Shown here: positions 41,523-50,580 of the stretch, in pieces
How the letters are laid out: each line of letters opens with the position of its first letter
How positions within the stretch are numbered: the stretch's first letter is position 1
Assembly: GCA_026986375.1 (NCBI GenBank)
Contig: JALSOQ010000013.1
Location: forward strand, 62,001-126,000
Source: Archaeoglobaceae archaeon
Lineage (GTDB): Archaea; Halobacteriota; Archaeoglobi; Archaeoglobales; Archaeoglobaceae
Length of the DNA: 64,000 nucleotides
Reading direction: 5' to 3'
Translations under genes and position numbers: made by a program
The notes under the pieces: model-generated
The model's database searches: none
Seen by the model: only the letters and a program-made list of their open reading frames with translations
What the model was told of the DNA's origin: nothing

Positions 41523-42067
41523 GGTTTGTAGTAGCTTTAACCGGAGCTTCGGGTCAAATTTACGGAATAAGGCTTGTAGAGAGACTTTCGGAACTTGCTG
41601 AGGTTCACGTGATAGTTTCGAATGCGGCAAAGGTTACGCTAAAGGCTGAGGACTTCGACTTGGAATATCTAAGGGGGATTGCGACGGAGTTCTACGAGGA
41701 GCACGAGATATCCTCACCGCTTTCGAGCGGTAGCTTCAAGCACGACGGGATGGTGATAGCCCCTTGTAGCGTAAAGACTGCATCGTGCATAGCTTATGGA
41801 ATTACCGATAATCTGATAACGAGAGCCGCGGACGTAACTCTTAAAGAGGGGAGGAAATTAATTCTGCTCGTCAGAGAAACGCCTTTACATTTGGGTCATC
41901 TAAAAGCGCTGTGCAGACTTGCCGAGATCGGAGCTATAGTAATGCCACCCGTTCCGGCCTTCTACACGAAACCCAAAACGATCGACGACATAGTGAATCA
42001 CACCGTTTCGAGGGTCATGGAGCTCTTGGGCTTGGACGTCGAATACGAGAGGTGGAGGGGAATTTAG
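41519..42067 (+). CDS. ubiX: UbiX/Pad1-type flavin prenyltransferase
   Basis: UbiX makes prenylated FMN, the cofactor of UbiD-type decarboxylases used in quinone synthesis and aromatic acid metabolism. The 182-residue protein has ALTGASGQIYGIRLV, APCSVKTASCIAYGITDNLI, RAADVTLKEGRKLILLVRET, PLHLGHLKAL and PPVPAFYTKP, all conserved in the family. The ATG overlaps the stop of the preceding gene (ATGA). It could work with the UbiA-type prenyltransferase at 62 kb. The end overlaps a convergent phosphoesterase by 4 bp. Confidence 0.93.
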   Translation: MRFVVALTGASGQIYGIRLVERLSELAEVHVIVSNAAKVTLKAEDFDLEYLRGIATEFYEEHEISSPLSSGSFKHDGMVIAPCSVKTASCIAYGITDNLITRAADVTLKEGRKLILLVRETPLHLGHLKALCRLAEIGAIVMPPVPAFYTKPKTIDDIVNHTVSRVMELLGLDVEYERWRGI

Positions 42068-42678
42068 CGGAGAACATCTACTTTTCCCAAGTACGTTCCG
42101 TCGAGCATAACGACTTCAGCATCTCCGTAATCCCATCTCTTAAAGATGAATCCGGCGGGTCTCCTCACGTTCACGGGAGTGGATGCGCAGAGGTCGTTGA
42201 AAGCGGGCATGACAACGATCTTCTTCCCCTCGAACTCCCCGAAAATCCAGACCCTCTCCTTGATTCCCTCTATGAGCACGGAAGGATGTGCGTGGGCGAG
42301 TATCCAGTTTTTAGCGCTCAGAACTTCCTCCCCCGGCAAAACGTGTCCGTGGAAAAGCCCGAAATTTCCCACTCTGATCCCCTTAGCGCTCAGGACTTCG
42401 AATCCCTCCAATCCTCCGTCGTGATTTCCCCTGACCACCGAAATCGGAACTTGGAAGTCCTCGAACAACTTCCTCAGCTTCGGACATCTCCCTATCCTGT
42501 GCTTCAGATCTCCCAAAACGATCACTTCGTCCACGCTGTTCGCCAACGCCTTGAGTTTTCCGACCAGATCTCTATCGTAAAAGGGAACCAAGCCTAAATG
42601 TAAGTCCGCGACGATCAGAATCTTCCTCCTACCCCTCAGCAATACCGCAGCTTCGTTCGGAACTATCTCAGCCTTCAT
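42064..42678 (-). CDS. Calcineurin-like metallophosphoesterase (archaeal MJ0037-like)
   Basis: The 204-residue enzyme keeps all metal motifs: VADLHLG, VLGDLKH, VRGNHDGG, FHGHVLP and LAHAHP, in contrast with the degenerate copy at 4.2 kb. Related archaeal proteins are annotated as phosphoesterases linked to DNA ligase or helicases; the substrate is unknown. A C-terminal beta segment (VVMPAFNDLCASTPVN) is typical of the subgroup. Its start overlaps the end of the DUF373 gene by 11 bp, so the two are cotranscribed. Confidence 0.88.
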   Translation of the reverse strand: MKAEIVPNEAAVLLRGRRKILIVADLHLGLVPFYDRDLVGKLKALANSVDEVIVLGDLKHRIGRCPKLRKLFEDFQVPISVVRGNHDGGLEGFEVLSAKGIRVGNFGLFHGHVLPGEEVLSAKNWILAHAHPSVLIEGIKERVWIFGEFEGKKIVVMPAFNDLCASTPVNVRRPAGFIFKRWDYGDAEVVMLDGTYLGKVDVLR

Positions 42679-43741
42679 GCCCTATCTTGAGGGGAACTAT
42701 TCCTAAGATGGATATCAGGACTGATGCGAATATGGAGAGTATCAAACTTCTGAGAGGTGAGGATGTCTCTATAACTCCGCTGTTGCTCAAAAGAAATACG
42801 CTCGCACCCCAGAACGCCCAGCCGGATGCTATTATCAGAAAAAGCATGGTGACGAACTTTCTTACGGGTTTCTTCTCAAGAACGTGGTCGAATATCTTTC
42901 CCAATGTCGCGGACAGTCCAGATGCTACAATCCACCATATCGCCCCGTATATGAAGGAGGCTATTAGGGTTACGACTCCGGGCATTACCCTGCCGTTGTA
43001 GAGAACCCAGAAGTTGTAGAATCCCTGAACTATCCCTATGACGAACAGTATCAGCGCTATTACATACATGACGAAGGAAAGCCTTCCCTCCATCAGAGAC
43101 CTCTTGACCGTTCCCAAGTAGTTCACGACAGATTCCTCGAATCCGTAGGCCTTGACCAAAAAGTAAATACCTAAAACCAGCGCTATAGATCCTAAACCCC
43201 ACTCCGGATTTCTCAGGATAAGAGAAACCGAGTAAACCGTGAGTATTATTCCCAAGGGTGCCAAAGTCGCTCTCGCTATCTTAGGATCGTCGAGCATCTT
43301 CTTTATCAGATAATACGTGCTCTCTATCGTTTTGCTCTGCTTTACGATTATCCTAACTACCCCATCTATTTTGAACCTCGACGAAATTACCGGAAGGACG
43401 AATTCATCCTCGGAACCGTCGGTTACGACCACTACGCTTTTCGCTCCCAACTTCTCAGCTATTTCGTCGAGTTGTTCCGCGATCTTCGAATCCGAAATCA
43501 CGCCGACTCTCTCATCTCCGCAGACCGTTACTATCTCAACATCCTCTCCAGCCCTTTTCAGTTCGTCGTAAACCTTTATCGCCCCAAAAATCGTGTTTAC
43601 GTCTGAATCCTCGGGATCTACTTCCGCAAGCTTTATCGCGGCCTTCAGATTTGCTTCCCTTCCGATCACCGGCGAAGAAATTCCAGCCTTTCTACCCAAA
43701 TCGTCGTCTCTGTCGATAGCTAAGACGATCTTTTCGACCAC
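42668..43741 (-). CDS. DUF373 family membrane protein
   Basis: The 357-residue protein has a soluble N-terminal half with AIDRDDDLGRKAGISSPVIG and VTVCGDERVGVISDSKIAEQ, then about seven membrane segments from residue 155 on. This matches the archaeal DUF373 family, of unknown function. The start is GTG 43741, 26 bp after a perfect TATAAATA on the minus strand at 43763-43770, with no ribosome binding site. Confidence 0.86.
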   Translation of the reverse strand: MVEKIVLAIDRDDDLGRKAGISSPVIGREANLKAAIKLAEVDPEDSDVNTIFGAIKVYDELKRAGEDVEIVTVCGDERVGVISDSKIAEQLDEIAEKLGAKSVVVVTDGSEDEFVLPVISSRFKIDGVVRIIVKQSKTIESTYYLIKKMLDDPKIARATLAPLGIILTVYSVSLILRNPEWGLGSIALVLGIYFLVKAYGFEESVVNYLGTVKRSLMEGRLSFVMYVIALILFVIGIVQGFYNFWVLYNGRVMPGVVTLIASFIYGAIWWIVASGLSATLGKIFDHVLEKKPVRKFVTMLFLIIASGWAFWGASVFLLSNSGVIETSSPLRSLILSIFASVLISILGIVPLKIGHEG

Positions 43742-43749
43742 AGAGTTAG

Positions 43750-44721
<972 letters not shown>

Positions 44722-44730
44722 GGTGGTGGT

Positions 44731-45192
44731 ATGGAGAAGAAGCTCGTAATAAGCAAGATTAAGGAGGGAACGGTTATAGATCACATAAACGCGGGAAAGG
44801 CCTTACTCGTTCTCAAAATTTTGGGAATAGGTCCGGAGAGTAGGGAGAGGGTTTCGATGGTCATGAATGTTCCGAGCGGTAAGATGGGAAAGAAGGACAT
44901 AGTAAAGGTGGAGGGGAAGTTCATAGGGGAGGAAGAGCTTAACAAAATAGCGCTGATCGCCCCAAAGGCGACGATAAACCTGATAAAGGATTACGAAGTT
45001 CAGAAGAAGTTCAAAGTTACTCTGCCGGAAATGATAGAAGGAATCCTCAGATGTCCTAACGGGAACTGCATAACTAACAGCAGGGAGCCGATAGCTCCCA
45101 AGTTCCGCGTCTTTTTGGAAAGGGACAACGTGGTTGCGAAGTGCTACTACTGCGGGAGGAAAATTAAGGAAGTGGATAGGTTCATAGTTTGA
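44731..45192 (+). CDS. pyrI: Aspartate carbamoyltransferase, regulatory subunit
   Basis: The 153-residue regulatory chain binds nucleotide effectors in its N-terminal domain (KIKEGTVIDHINAGKALLVL) and zinc in its C-terminal domain through four cysteines (RCPNGNC and KCYYCGRK). The zinc domain contacts PyrB. It lies 9 bp after pyrB, preceded by GAGGTGG. A decayed copy of its last codons is present at 46.85 kb. Confidence 0.95.
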   Translation: MEKKLVISKIKEGTVIDHINAGKALLVLKILGIGPESRERVSMVMNVPSGKMGKKDIVKVEGKFIGEEELNKIALIAPKATINLIKDYEVQKKFKVTLPEMIEGILRCPNGNCITNSREPIAPKFRVFLERDNVVAKCYYCGRKIKEVDRFIV

Positions 45193-45237
45193 CGATATGT
45201 TAACCGAATAAGCTTAATAGGTAACATTTTTATCCCG

Positions 45238-46698
45238 ATGGAAGACCGGGTTGTGATGATTCCAAGAACTATGAGCACCCAGCATCCGGACAACGTTATA
45301 ACACCATTTTTCGCCGAATCTCCTGTTATCAGGGGTGATGATGAAGTAAAAGAGGCGTTTTACGTTTTTTCTCATTTGGGTTGCCACGAGCAGATGTGGG
45401 ATTACGAGGGAAAGGAGGTGGACAACTTCGTCGTTAAAAAGTTGCTGTCGAGATACGGACACTACTTCAAAGACGTCATTTTGGGTAGAGACGTAAGGTT
45501 AACGCTTAGAGTTCCCAACCCGAGTTGGGAGAAGGCCGAAGCGAAGGTTTTGCTCGAAACCCTCGAAAGCATTCCTCGAAGCTTCGATGCCGCAAAGCTG
45601 TTTTACGGTGAAGATATACCACCGATATTCGAGGTTATTCTGCCGATGGTTACATCCCACGTCGAGCTCAGCAGGGTATTCTACTACTACAAGAACTTCG
45701 TCGTGGGTAAGCAGAACAAATCCTTCTTCTACGGAGATATAACGATTGCGGAGTGGATAGGTGAGTTCAAGCCTCATGAGATAAACGTAATTCCCCTTAT
45801 CGAGGATCTACCCTACATCTTGAACTGCGATAGGATAGTAGAGAAATATCTTGAAGATAAGATCGCAGAATATCAGAGAGTATTTTTGGCCAAATCCGAT
45901 TTGGCCATGAATTATGGAATGGTCGCATCGACGCTTGCGTTGAAGATAGCATTGGCAAAGCTTGAAGATTTGGAAGAAAGATCGTCCATACCGATATATC
46001 CCATAGTCGGATTCGGAAGTTCACCCTTCAGAGGTAATCTGAAACCGGATAACGTGGATAGGATACTCGAAGACTGGAGGAACGTTCAGACTTTCACTAT
46101 CCAATCTGCGTTCAAATACGATTATCCCGAGAGAGAAGTTGTTAAGGCCATTGAAACGATAAACCAGAGTAGGAGAAAAAAGGGTGTTGAAATAGAATTC
46201 GATATGGCGATGAGAATAATAAGAAAGACATCGGAGGAATATAGAAAGACCGTTTCGACTTTGGTGAATCTGATAAATCGCATAGCAAATTACGTGCCGA
46301 AAAGGAGGGAAAGAAAACTCCATATAGGTCTGTTTGGCTACTCGAGGAGTATTAATGGATCTACGTTACCGAGGGCAATACCCTTCTGCTGTGCACTCTA
46401 TTCGATCGGACTGCCTCCCGAAATATTGGGATTGAGTTGTTTGGATGAATCCGAGTTCGAATTCGTGATGGATGTATGTGGAAAGGATATCATCGATGCT
46501 CTGCAGTTCTACAACCCAAACGTTACTGCGATCCTTCCAAAAGAGGTTACGAAACGGCTAACAGCATTGGATATCGAGAACAGGTTCGAATTTGAAATAA
46601 ACGAAGGGCACAAAATTGTTACGGACGAAATTATACGAGGTAATATAGATGAAGAGAGGGTCGTGAGAGCCGCTCATATTAGGAAATTTTTGGGCTAA
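45238..46698 (+). CDS. ppcA: Archaeal-type phosphoenolpyruvate carboxylase
   Basis: PpcA carboxylates PEP to oxaloacetate, which replenishes the incomplete TCA cycle. The 486-residue protein has the family start MIPRTMSTQHPDNV (from residue 7), SHLGCHEQMWDYEGKEVDN, IVGFGSSPFRGNLKP, GLFGYSRSINGSTLPRAIPF and a C-terminal AAHIRKFLG. This is the short archaeal type, unrelated in length to the 900-residue bacterial enzyme. An AT box (CTTAATAG at 45213-45220) lies about 24 bp before ATG 45238; ATG 45256 is an alternative. Confidence 0.95.
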   Translation: MEDRVVMIPRTMSTQHPDNVITPFFAESPVIRGDDEVKEAFYVFSHLGCHEQMWDYEGKEVDNFVVKKLLSRYGHYFKDVILGRDVRLTLRVPNPSWEKAEAKVLLETLESIPRSFDAAKLFYGEDIPPIFEVILPMVTSHVELSRVFYYYKNFVVGKQNKSFFYGDITIAEWIGEFKPHEINVIPLIEDLPYILNCDRIVEKYLEDKIAEYQRVFLAKSDLAMNYGMVASTLALKIALAKLEDLEERSSIPIYPIVGFGSSPFRGNLKPDNVDRILEDWRNVQTFTIQSAFKYDYPEREVVKAIETINQSRRKKGVEIEFDMAMRIIRKTSEEYRKTVSTLVNLINRIANYVPKRRERKLHIGLFGYSRSINGSTLPRAIPFCCALYSIGLPPEILGLSCLDESEFEFVMDVCGKDIIDALQFYNPNVTAILPKEVTKRLTALDIENRFEFEINEGHKIVTDEIIRGNIDEERVVRAAHIRKFLG

Positions 46699-46739
46699 TC
46701 GGACAAAACAAATTTTAAAGTGTCGGCGGATTTTAGGCC

Positions 46740-46838
46740 ATGAGAATGTTCGTCGCTGTCGATATAAGCAAGAAGATTGGAGAAAGGTTAAACGAGATCT
46801 GTCTGCTCGTTAGTGAGTTTATTAAGCTTGCCAATTGA
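46740..46838 (+). pseudogene. N-terminal remnant of a ThpR/LigT-type RNA 2',3'-cyclic phosphodiesterase
   Basis: A 32-codon frame starts MRMFVAVDISKKIGERLNEI and stops at TGA 46836-46838. It resembles the first strand and helix of archaeal ThpR (2'-5' RNA ligase-like) proteins, which begin MRxFVAVDxS and run about 180 residues with two HxTx motifs. Both HxTx motifs are missing. ATTTTAAAG about 27 bp upstream looks like a leftover promoter. This is best read as a deletion remnant. Confidence 0.6.
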
Positions 46839-46843
46839 AAGGG

Positions 46844-46894
46844 GGTATCGTGGTCACGAGGTGCTACCACCGTGGGAAAAGGATTAGGGAAAAA
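46844..46894 (+). pseudogene. C-terminal remnant of a second pyrI
   Basis: Read in frame, this stretch gives GIVVTRCYHRGKRIREKHT. It aligns with the zinc-domain end of the intact PyrI 1.7 kb upstream (NVVAKCYYCGRKIKE), and the bases agree at most codon positions. The second zinc cysteine has become Arg. It is fused right behind the thpR remnant and is followed by the convergent dys stop. It seems to be debris from a duplication or recombination. Confidence 0.6.
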
Positions 46895-46898
46895 CACA

Positions 46899-47834
46899 CT
46901 ATAACCTCTCCAAAAGACTCGCAACTATGATAGGCAGTAAAACGGTTGCGTCTCCGTATACGGTGACGTGTTTGGCTTTTTCGCTGACCTTTCCCCAAGA
47001 TATTGCCTCTCTAACCTTCGCACCGCTGAGACTGCCGTCCCATTCGACCGCGGTAGTTAAGTATACGACGTATTCAAGCCCCCCTATGAACTGGTTCCAC
47101 CAAATCGTGTGATGCTTGCTTATTCCGCCTCCTATCATGAGGGCGCCGGTCCTTTCTGAATTGAAGACTATGTCGCTTAACTCGTCTTCATCCTTCAAAA
47201 CGTCGATCACGAAATCCTTGTGCGTTTGGTAGAATATCCACAGCTGACTCCCTACAGCCCCGTCCGTAATACCCGGAACGAACATCGGAATCCTATTTTT
47301 CCAACACCAGTATACTATCGAGCTCTCAGCCCTCTGTTCTCCTTCGAGCCTTTTCCCGATCTCCCATATTAGTTCCCTCGTCGAAAGCCTCCTCTTCTCG
47401 GAATAAATCTCCTCGAGCATGGGCATCAACTTCTCCTCAAGTATTAGTCCGTAACTCTCGTTTGGAGCTAAAACGTTTCCAATTCTGTTTATCCCCTTCT
47501 TGTGCAGTTCTACGTCGTCGAGCATAAAACTTCCGTGGTAGTAGTCCCTCCAAACTCTCGCAAGATCGTGGTCGAGCGTTCCGCAGGTCGTTATTATAAC
47601 GTCAACGAGCTTTCTCTTCACGAGCTCCTTTATAACCCCCCTCGTTCCCGTCGCGACTATGCACGCGGGAAACGAAAGGAATACGGTCGTTTTTTCGTCC
47701 CTAACCATCTCTTCAAATATTTCCACGGCAACGGCCAAATCCTTCGCTGTGAACCCTCCTGATTTCATGAACTCTTTTACAAGGTCGTTTACCGTCATTC
47801 CGGCCTTGACTTCGATGTCCTCTACCCTTCTCAT
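46899..47834 (-). CDS. dys: Deoxyhypusine synthase family protein
   Basis: Deoxyhypusine synthase moves an aminobutyl group from spermidine to a lysine of aIF5A. The 311-residue protein has FLSFPACIVATGTRGVIKEL, DVIITTCGTLDHDLARVW, PGITDGAVGSQLW and GGGISKHHTIWWNQF, with the catalytic Lys, followed by TTAVEWDGSLSGAKVREAIS. Archaea may carry two paralogues, one of which uses other substrates, so activity on aIF5A is likely but not certain. A C/D sRNA lies just upstream on the same strand. Confidence 0.9.
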   Translation of the reverse strand: MRRVEDIEVKAGMTVNDLVKEFMKSGGFTAKDLAVAVEIFEEMVRDEKTTVFLSFPACIVATGTRGVIKELVKRKLVDVIITTCGTLDHDLARVWRDYYHGSFMLDDVELHKKGINRIGNVLAPNESYGLILEEKLMPMLEEIYSEKRRLSTRELIWEIGKRLEGEQRAESSIVYWCWKNRIPMFVPGITDGAVGSQLWIFYQTHKDFVIDVLKDEDELSDIVFNSERTGALMIGGGISKHHTIWWNQFIGGLEYVVYLTTAVEWDGSLSGAKVREAISWGKVSEKAKHVTVYGDATVLLPIIVASLLERL

Positions 47835-47867
47835 GCTCGAAGATATGCGGATGCGTTATAAATTTGA

Positions 47868-47923
47868 ACCTCAGAACCGTGGAGGATCATCACCCTTCAG
47901 CATGTGCAAACCTCATCATCGGC
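47868..47923 (-). ncRNA. Box C/D sRNA upstream of dys
   Basis: On the minus strand: C ATGATGA (47913-47919), guide GGTTTGCACATG, D' CTGA (47897-47900), C' GTGATGA (47887-47893), guide TCCTCCACGGTT, D CTGA (47871-47874). The 49-nt box-to-box length equals that of the cluster at 38 kb. ATTAAAAT at 47946-47953 (ATTTTAAT on the minus strand) lies about 25 bp upstream of the expected 5' end. Targets were not identified. Confidence 0.82.
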
Positions 47924-47956
47924 TTTAAAATTTATCTCTGGCGGGATTAAAATGTA

Positions 47957-48577
47957 ATGATGAAACCCTTGGGATTTTGCGAAAGATGTGGAAAGTTCGA
48001 AGGAAGTTGTAAATGCGGAAGGGGAAGAATCGTCATCAACGGAAAGAAGAGAGAGCTTGTAAGCAAGTTTTTGAGCGGATTGCTGAGGCACTTTCCCCAT
48101 TCTTTCGGACTGAAGGTGGACGAGGAGGGGTGGGCAAGGCTTGAGGATGTCGAGAGAATCGTCAGAGAAAGGCACGGAGTGGGAAGGAGGGAGATAGAGC
48201 TAATAGCTGAGTTCGATCCGAAGGGGAGGTTCGAGATTAGGGACGGGAGGATAAGGGCGAGATACGGACACAGCATAAAGGTCGAAGTCGATTGGAGCGA
48301 GGGTTCGGACATACCTTCGGTTCTATACCACGGAACTCATCCGAAAAACGTGGAGTCGATTTTGAAGGAGGGCTTAAGGCCGATGAGGAGGAGGGAGGTT
48401 CACCTTTCGGAGACGATCGGCGATGCGATCGAAGTAGGAAGGAGGTATCACCCCAACCCTGCGGTATTGGCTATAGACGCTGAAAAGATGCTGAAAGACG
48501 GGCTGAAGGTTAGGAAGAAGGGGAAGGTGTATACGACAGACTACGTCCCTCCCGAATACATCAAAAGAATAATATGA
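47957..48577 (+). CDS. kptA: RNA 2'-phosphotransferase (Tpt1/KptA) with N-terminal zinc finger
   Basis: KptA removes an internal 2'-phosphate from RNA by transfer to NAD+. The 206-residue protein has the family motifs LSGLLRHFPHSFGL, YHGTHPKNVESILKEGL, VHLSETIGDAIEVGRR and YTTDYVPPEYI. The first 25 residues add a CxxC-x6-CxC cluster (CERCGKFEGSCKCG), probably a zinc site. Archaeal tRNA ligation does not make 2'-phosphates, so the natural substrate is open (NAD-dependent RNA or DNA capping has been seen for the family). TTTAAAATTTA lies about 27 bp upstream. Confidence 0.92.
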   Translation: MMKPLGFCERCGKFEGSCKCGRGRIVINGKKRELVSKFLSGLLRHFPHSFGLKVDEEGWARLEDVERIVRERHGVGRREIELIAEFDPKGRFEIRDGRIRARYGHSIKVEVDWSEGSDIPSVLYHGTHPKNVESILKEGLRPMRRREVHLSETIGDAIEVGRRYHPNPAVLAIDAEKMLKDGLKVRKKGKVYTTDYVPPEYIKRII

Positions 48578-48613
48578 GAAAAGGATATATTTCGCGGGAC
48601 TTCATTCTACCAG

Positions 48614-49912
48614 ATGAAATATCTAACGGCTCTGCTGGTGGTTCTCCTACTGATTCCCGTAGCTTCCGCTCAGGTTCTGAGGGTTGAAATGAGCCCCCAA
48701 ACCCTTCTTCCGAACGATGTGGCGGACTGCAAGCTTCTGGTATCATTTCCACAACGGACGTATGTTGGAGGAATTACGTTCTACCACCCCCCTTCCATAG
48801 ACGTCGAGCCCGAATCGGTTTCGGGAGTGGGATGGGTTCAGTCATACGAACTTCCATTCACGATTAGGGCGAAAGAAAGCGGAGTGTTCGTAGTGGATGT
48901 GGTCATCAACACGCCAAACGGCAGTATAAAGCAGGCTTTTACGGTTAGGGTTCTGAGGGAAATGCCGGAAATAATCTTGGACAGGACGACGTTTTATCTG
49001 AACGAGGTGAACGGCGTCGGCTTTACAATATCGACGCCACTCGACATAAGCGATGTTGTGGTAGTTCCGCTCTTCGATGCAAACCCCAAAGTGATTCGTG
49101 TCGAAAACATGAAAGGATTCTTCGAATTCCTGCCGAAAAGACCGATACCACTCAAGTTCAAGATAGAGTTCTACAACGGGAAAAATTACCACGAAGTCGT
49201 TAGGACGGTTGTTGTGAAGTACGAAAAAAGTAGAGGAGTCTTGGTAAACGCCACGCCCGAATATTCGAACGTGCTGATGGGTGATGTAGTTAGGATAGAC
49301 GTTCAAGTTTCCAATCTTAGGCACGACACGATATTCAACGTTAGGCTGAACGTTTCTGGAGCAAAATCCGTCGTAATTCCTATGCTGAAAGCGGGGGAAA
49401 GCAGGAGCTTCGAATTCGAGTGGAGTGCGAATTCTGCTGGGGAGAAGTTGATAAAGGTGGATGTCTCATTCTTGGACGATTTCAACGATAGATATCAGGA
49501 TAGAACGTTCGTAAGGGTAAACGTTTCGAACGAAACTGCGCTGATTTTCAGCGGAGTAAACGTCGAAAGGACGATAAACGGGATTACCGTCAGCGGGGAT
49601 GTATGCAACAACGGTAGGAGCAAGGTTTACAATGTGATAGTTTACGCTAATGGAAGATCGTATTACATAGGCACAGTGGATCCTTCGGACTTTGACAGCT
49701 TCGAAATAACCCTCCATAATGCGACCACAATACACCTCAAAGCGGTGTGGACGAACGAGGTTGGAAAGACCTTCGAGATTTCGAAGGAGTTGAAGGTGCC
49801 GATTTTAAAGTTTAAGGAGGAAGAAAAGGGAGGAGTTCTACCAATGGTCGTAGCGATTGGAACGCTCGCATTCGTAATTTTCATAGCATTCTTGGCGTGG
49901 AGGAGAAGATGA
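48614..49912 (+). CDS. Secreted multi-domain beta protein with C-terminal membrane anchor, partner of an ABC exporter
   Basis: The 432-residue protein has a signal peptide (KYLTALLVVLLLIPVASAQ), three or four beta-sandwich-like regions, one resembling a CARDB/NEW3 adhesion-type domain (GDVVRIDVQVSNLRHDTIFN, MLKAGESRSFEFEW), and a C-terminal membrane helix (GGVLPMVVAIGTLAFVIFIA) ending FLAWRRR. Most of it faces outside. The stop overlaps the ATPase gene (ATGA), so it is coexpressed with a MacB-like ABC system and may act as its extracellular adaptor. The family is not recognised. Confidence 0.78.
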   Translation: MKYLTALLVVLLLIPVASAQVLRVEMSPQTLLPNDVADCKLLVSFPQRTYVGGITFYHPPSIDVEPESVSGVGWVQSYELPFTIRAKESGVFVVDVVINTPNGSIKQAFTVRVLREMPEIILDRTTFYLNEVNGVGFTISTPLDISDVVVVPLFDANPKVIRVENMKGFFEFLPKRPIPLKFKIEFYNGKNYHEVVRTVVVKYEKSRGVLVNATPEYSNVLMGDVVRIDVQVSNLRHDTIFNVRLNVSGAKSVVIPMLKAGESRSFEFEWSANSAGEKLIKVDVSFLDDFNDRYQDRTFVRVNVSNETALIFSGVNVERTINGITVSGDVCNNGRSKVYNVIVYANGRSYYIGTVDPSDFDSFEITLHNATTIHLKAVWTNEVGKTFEISKELKVPILKFKEEEKGGVLPMVVAIGTLAFVIFIAFLAWRRR

Positions 49913-50580
49913 TAGAGCTGATAGATGTCGTGAAGAAGTATAGGATAGGAGCATACGAAGTGACCGCTCTAAACGGAGTAAACTTAAAGGTGGACGAGGG
50001 AGAGTTCGTAATAATAATGGGTCCTTCTGGAAGTGGAAAATCGACGTTGCTGTATTTAATCGGTTGCTTGGACAAACCGACGAGCGGAAGGGTGCTGATA
50101 GATGGAATAGACACGTCCAAGCTGAACGACAGAAAGCTGACGGAACTGAGAAGGGATAAGATAGGGTTCATTTTTCAGCAATACCACCTAATTCCAACTT
50201 TAACCGCTTTAGAAAACGTCGAGTTACCCATGGTGTTCAAAGGAGTTTCAAAGGGTAAAAGAATGAGGAGGGCGGAGGAGTTGCTCGAACTCGTCGGGTT
50301 GGGGGAGAAGAAGGACAGAAAGCCCAAAGAGTTGAGCGGAGGAGAACAGCAGAGGGTCGCGATAGCGAGGGCATTGGCGAACGAGCCTTCGATTCTGCTC
50401 TGCGATGAGCCTACGGGAAACTTAGACACTAAAAGCGGGAAAGTTGTTATGGATATAATAAAGAGGCTGAACGTCGAGGAAGATGTTACGGTGGTCCTCG
50501 TCACCCACGATCCTTCGCTCAAGGTTTACGGGGACAGGGTTATCAGGATAAGGGACGGGAGGATAGTCGATGCTGGTTGA
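49909..50580 (+). CDS. MacB/LolD-type ABC transporter ATPase
   Basis: The 223-residue ATPase has Walker A GPSGSGKST, FIFQQYHLIPTLTALENVEL (Q-loop segment typical of LolD/MacB), signature LSGGEQQRVAIARALA, Walker B ILLCDEPTGNLDTKSG and H-loop VTHDP. It drives a mechanotransmission-type permease rather than solute import. ATG 49909 overlaps the upstream stop by 4 nt. It is followed by its permease with an 11-bp overlap. Confidence 0.92.
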   Translation: MIELIDVVKKYRIGAYEVTALNGVNLKVDEGEFVIIMGPSGSGKSTLLYLIGCLDKPTSGRVLIDGIDTSKLNDRKLTELRRDKIGFIFQQYHLIPTLTALENVELPMVFKGVSKGKRMRRAEELLELVGLGEKKDRKPKELSGGEQQRVAIARALANEPSILLCDEPTGNLDTKSGKVVMDIIKRLNVEEDVTVVLVTHDPSLKVYGDRVIRIRDGRIVDAG

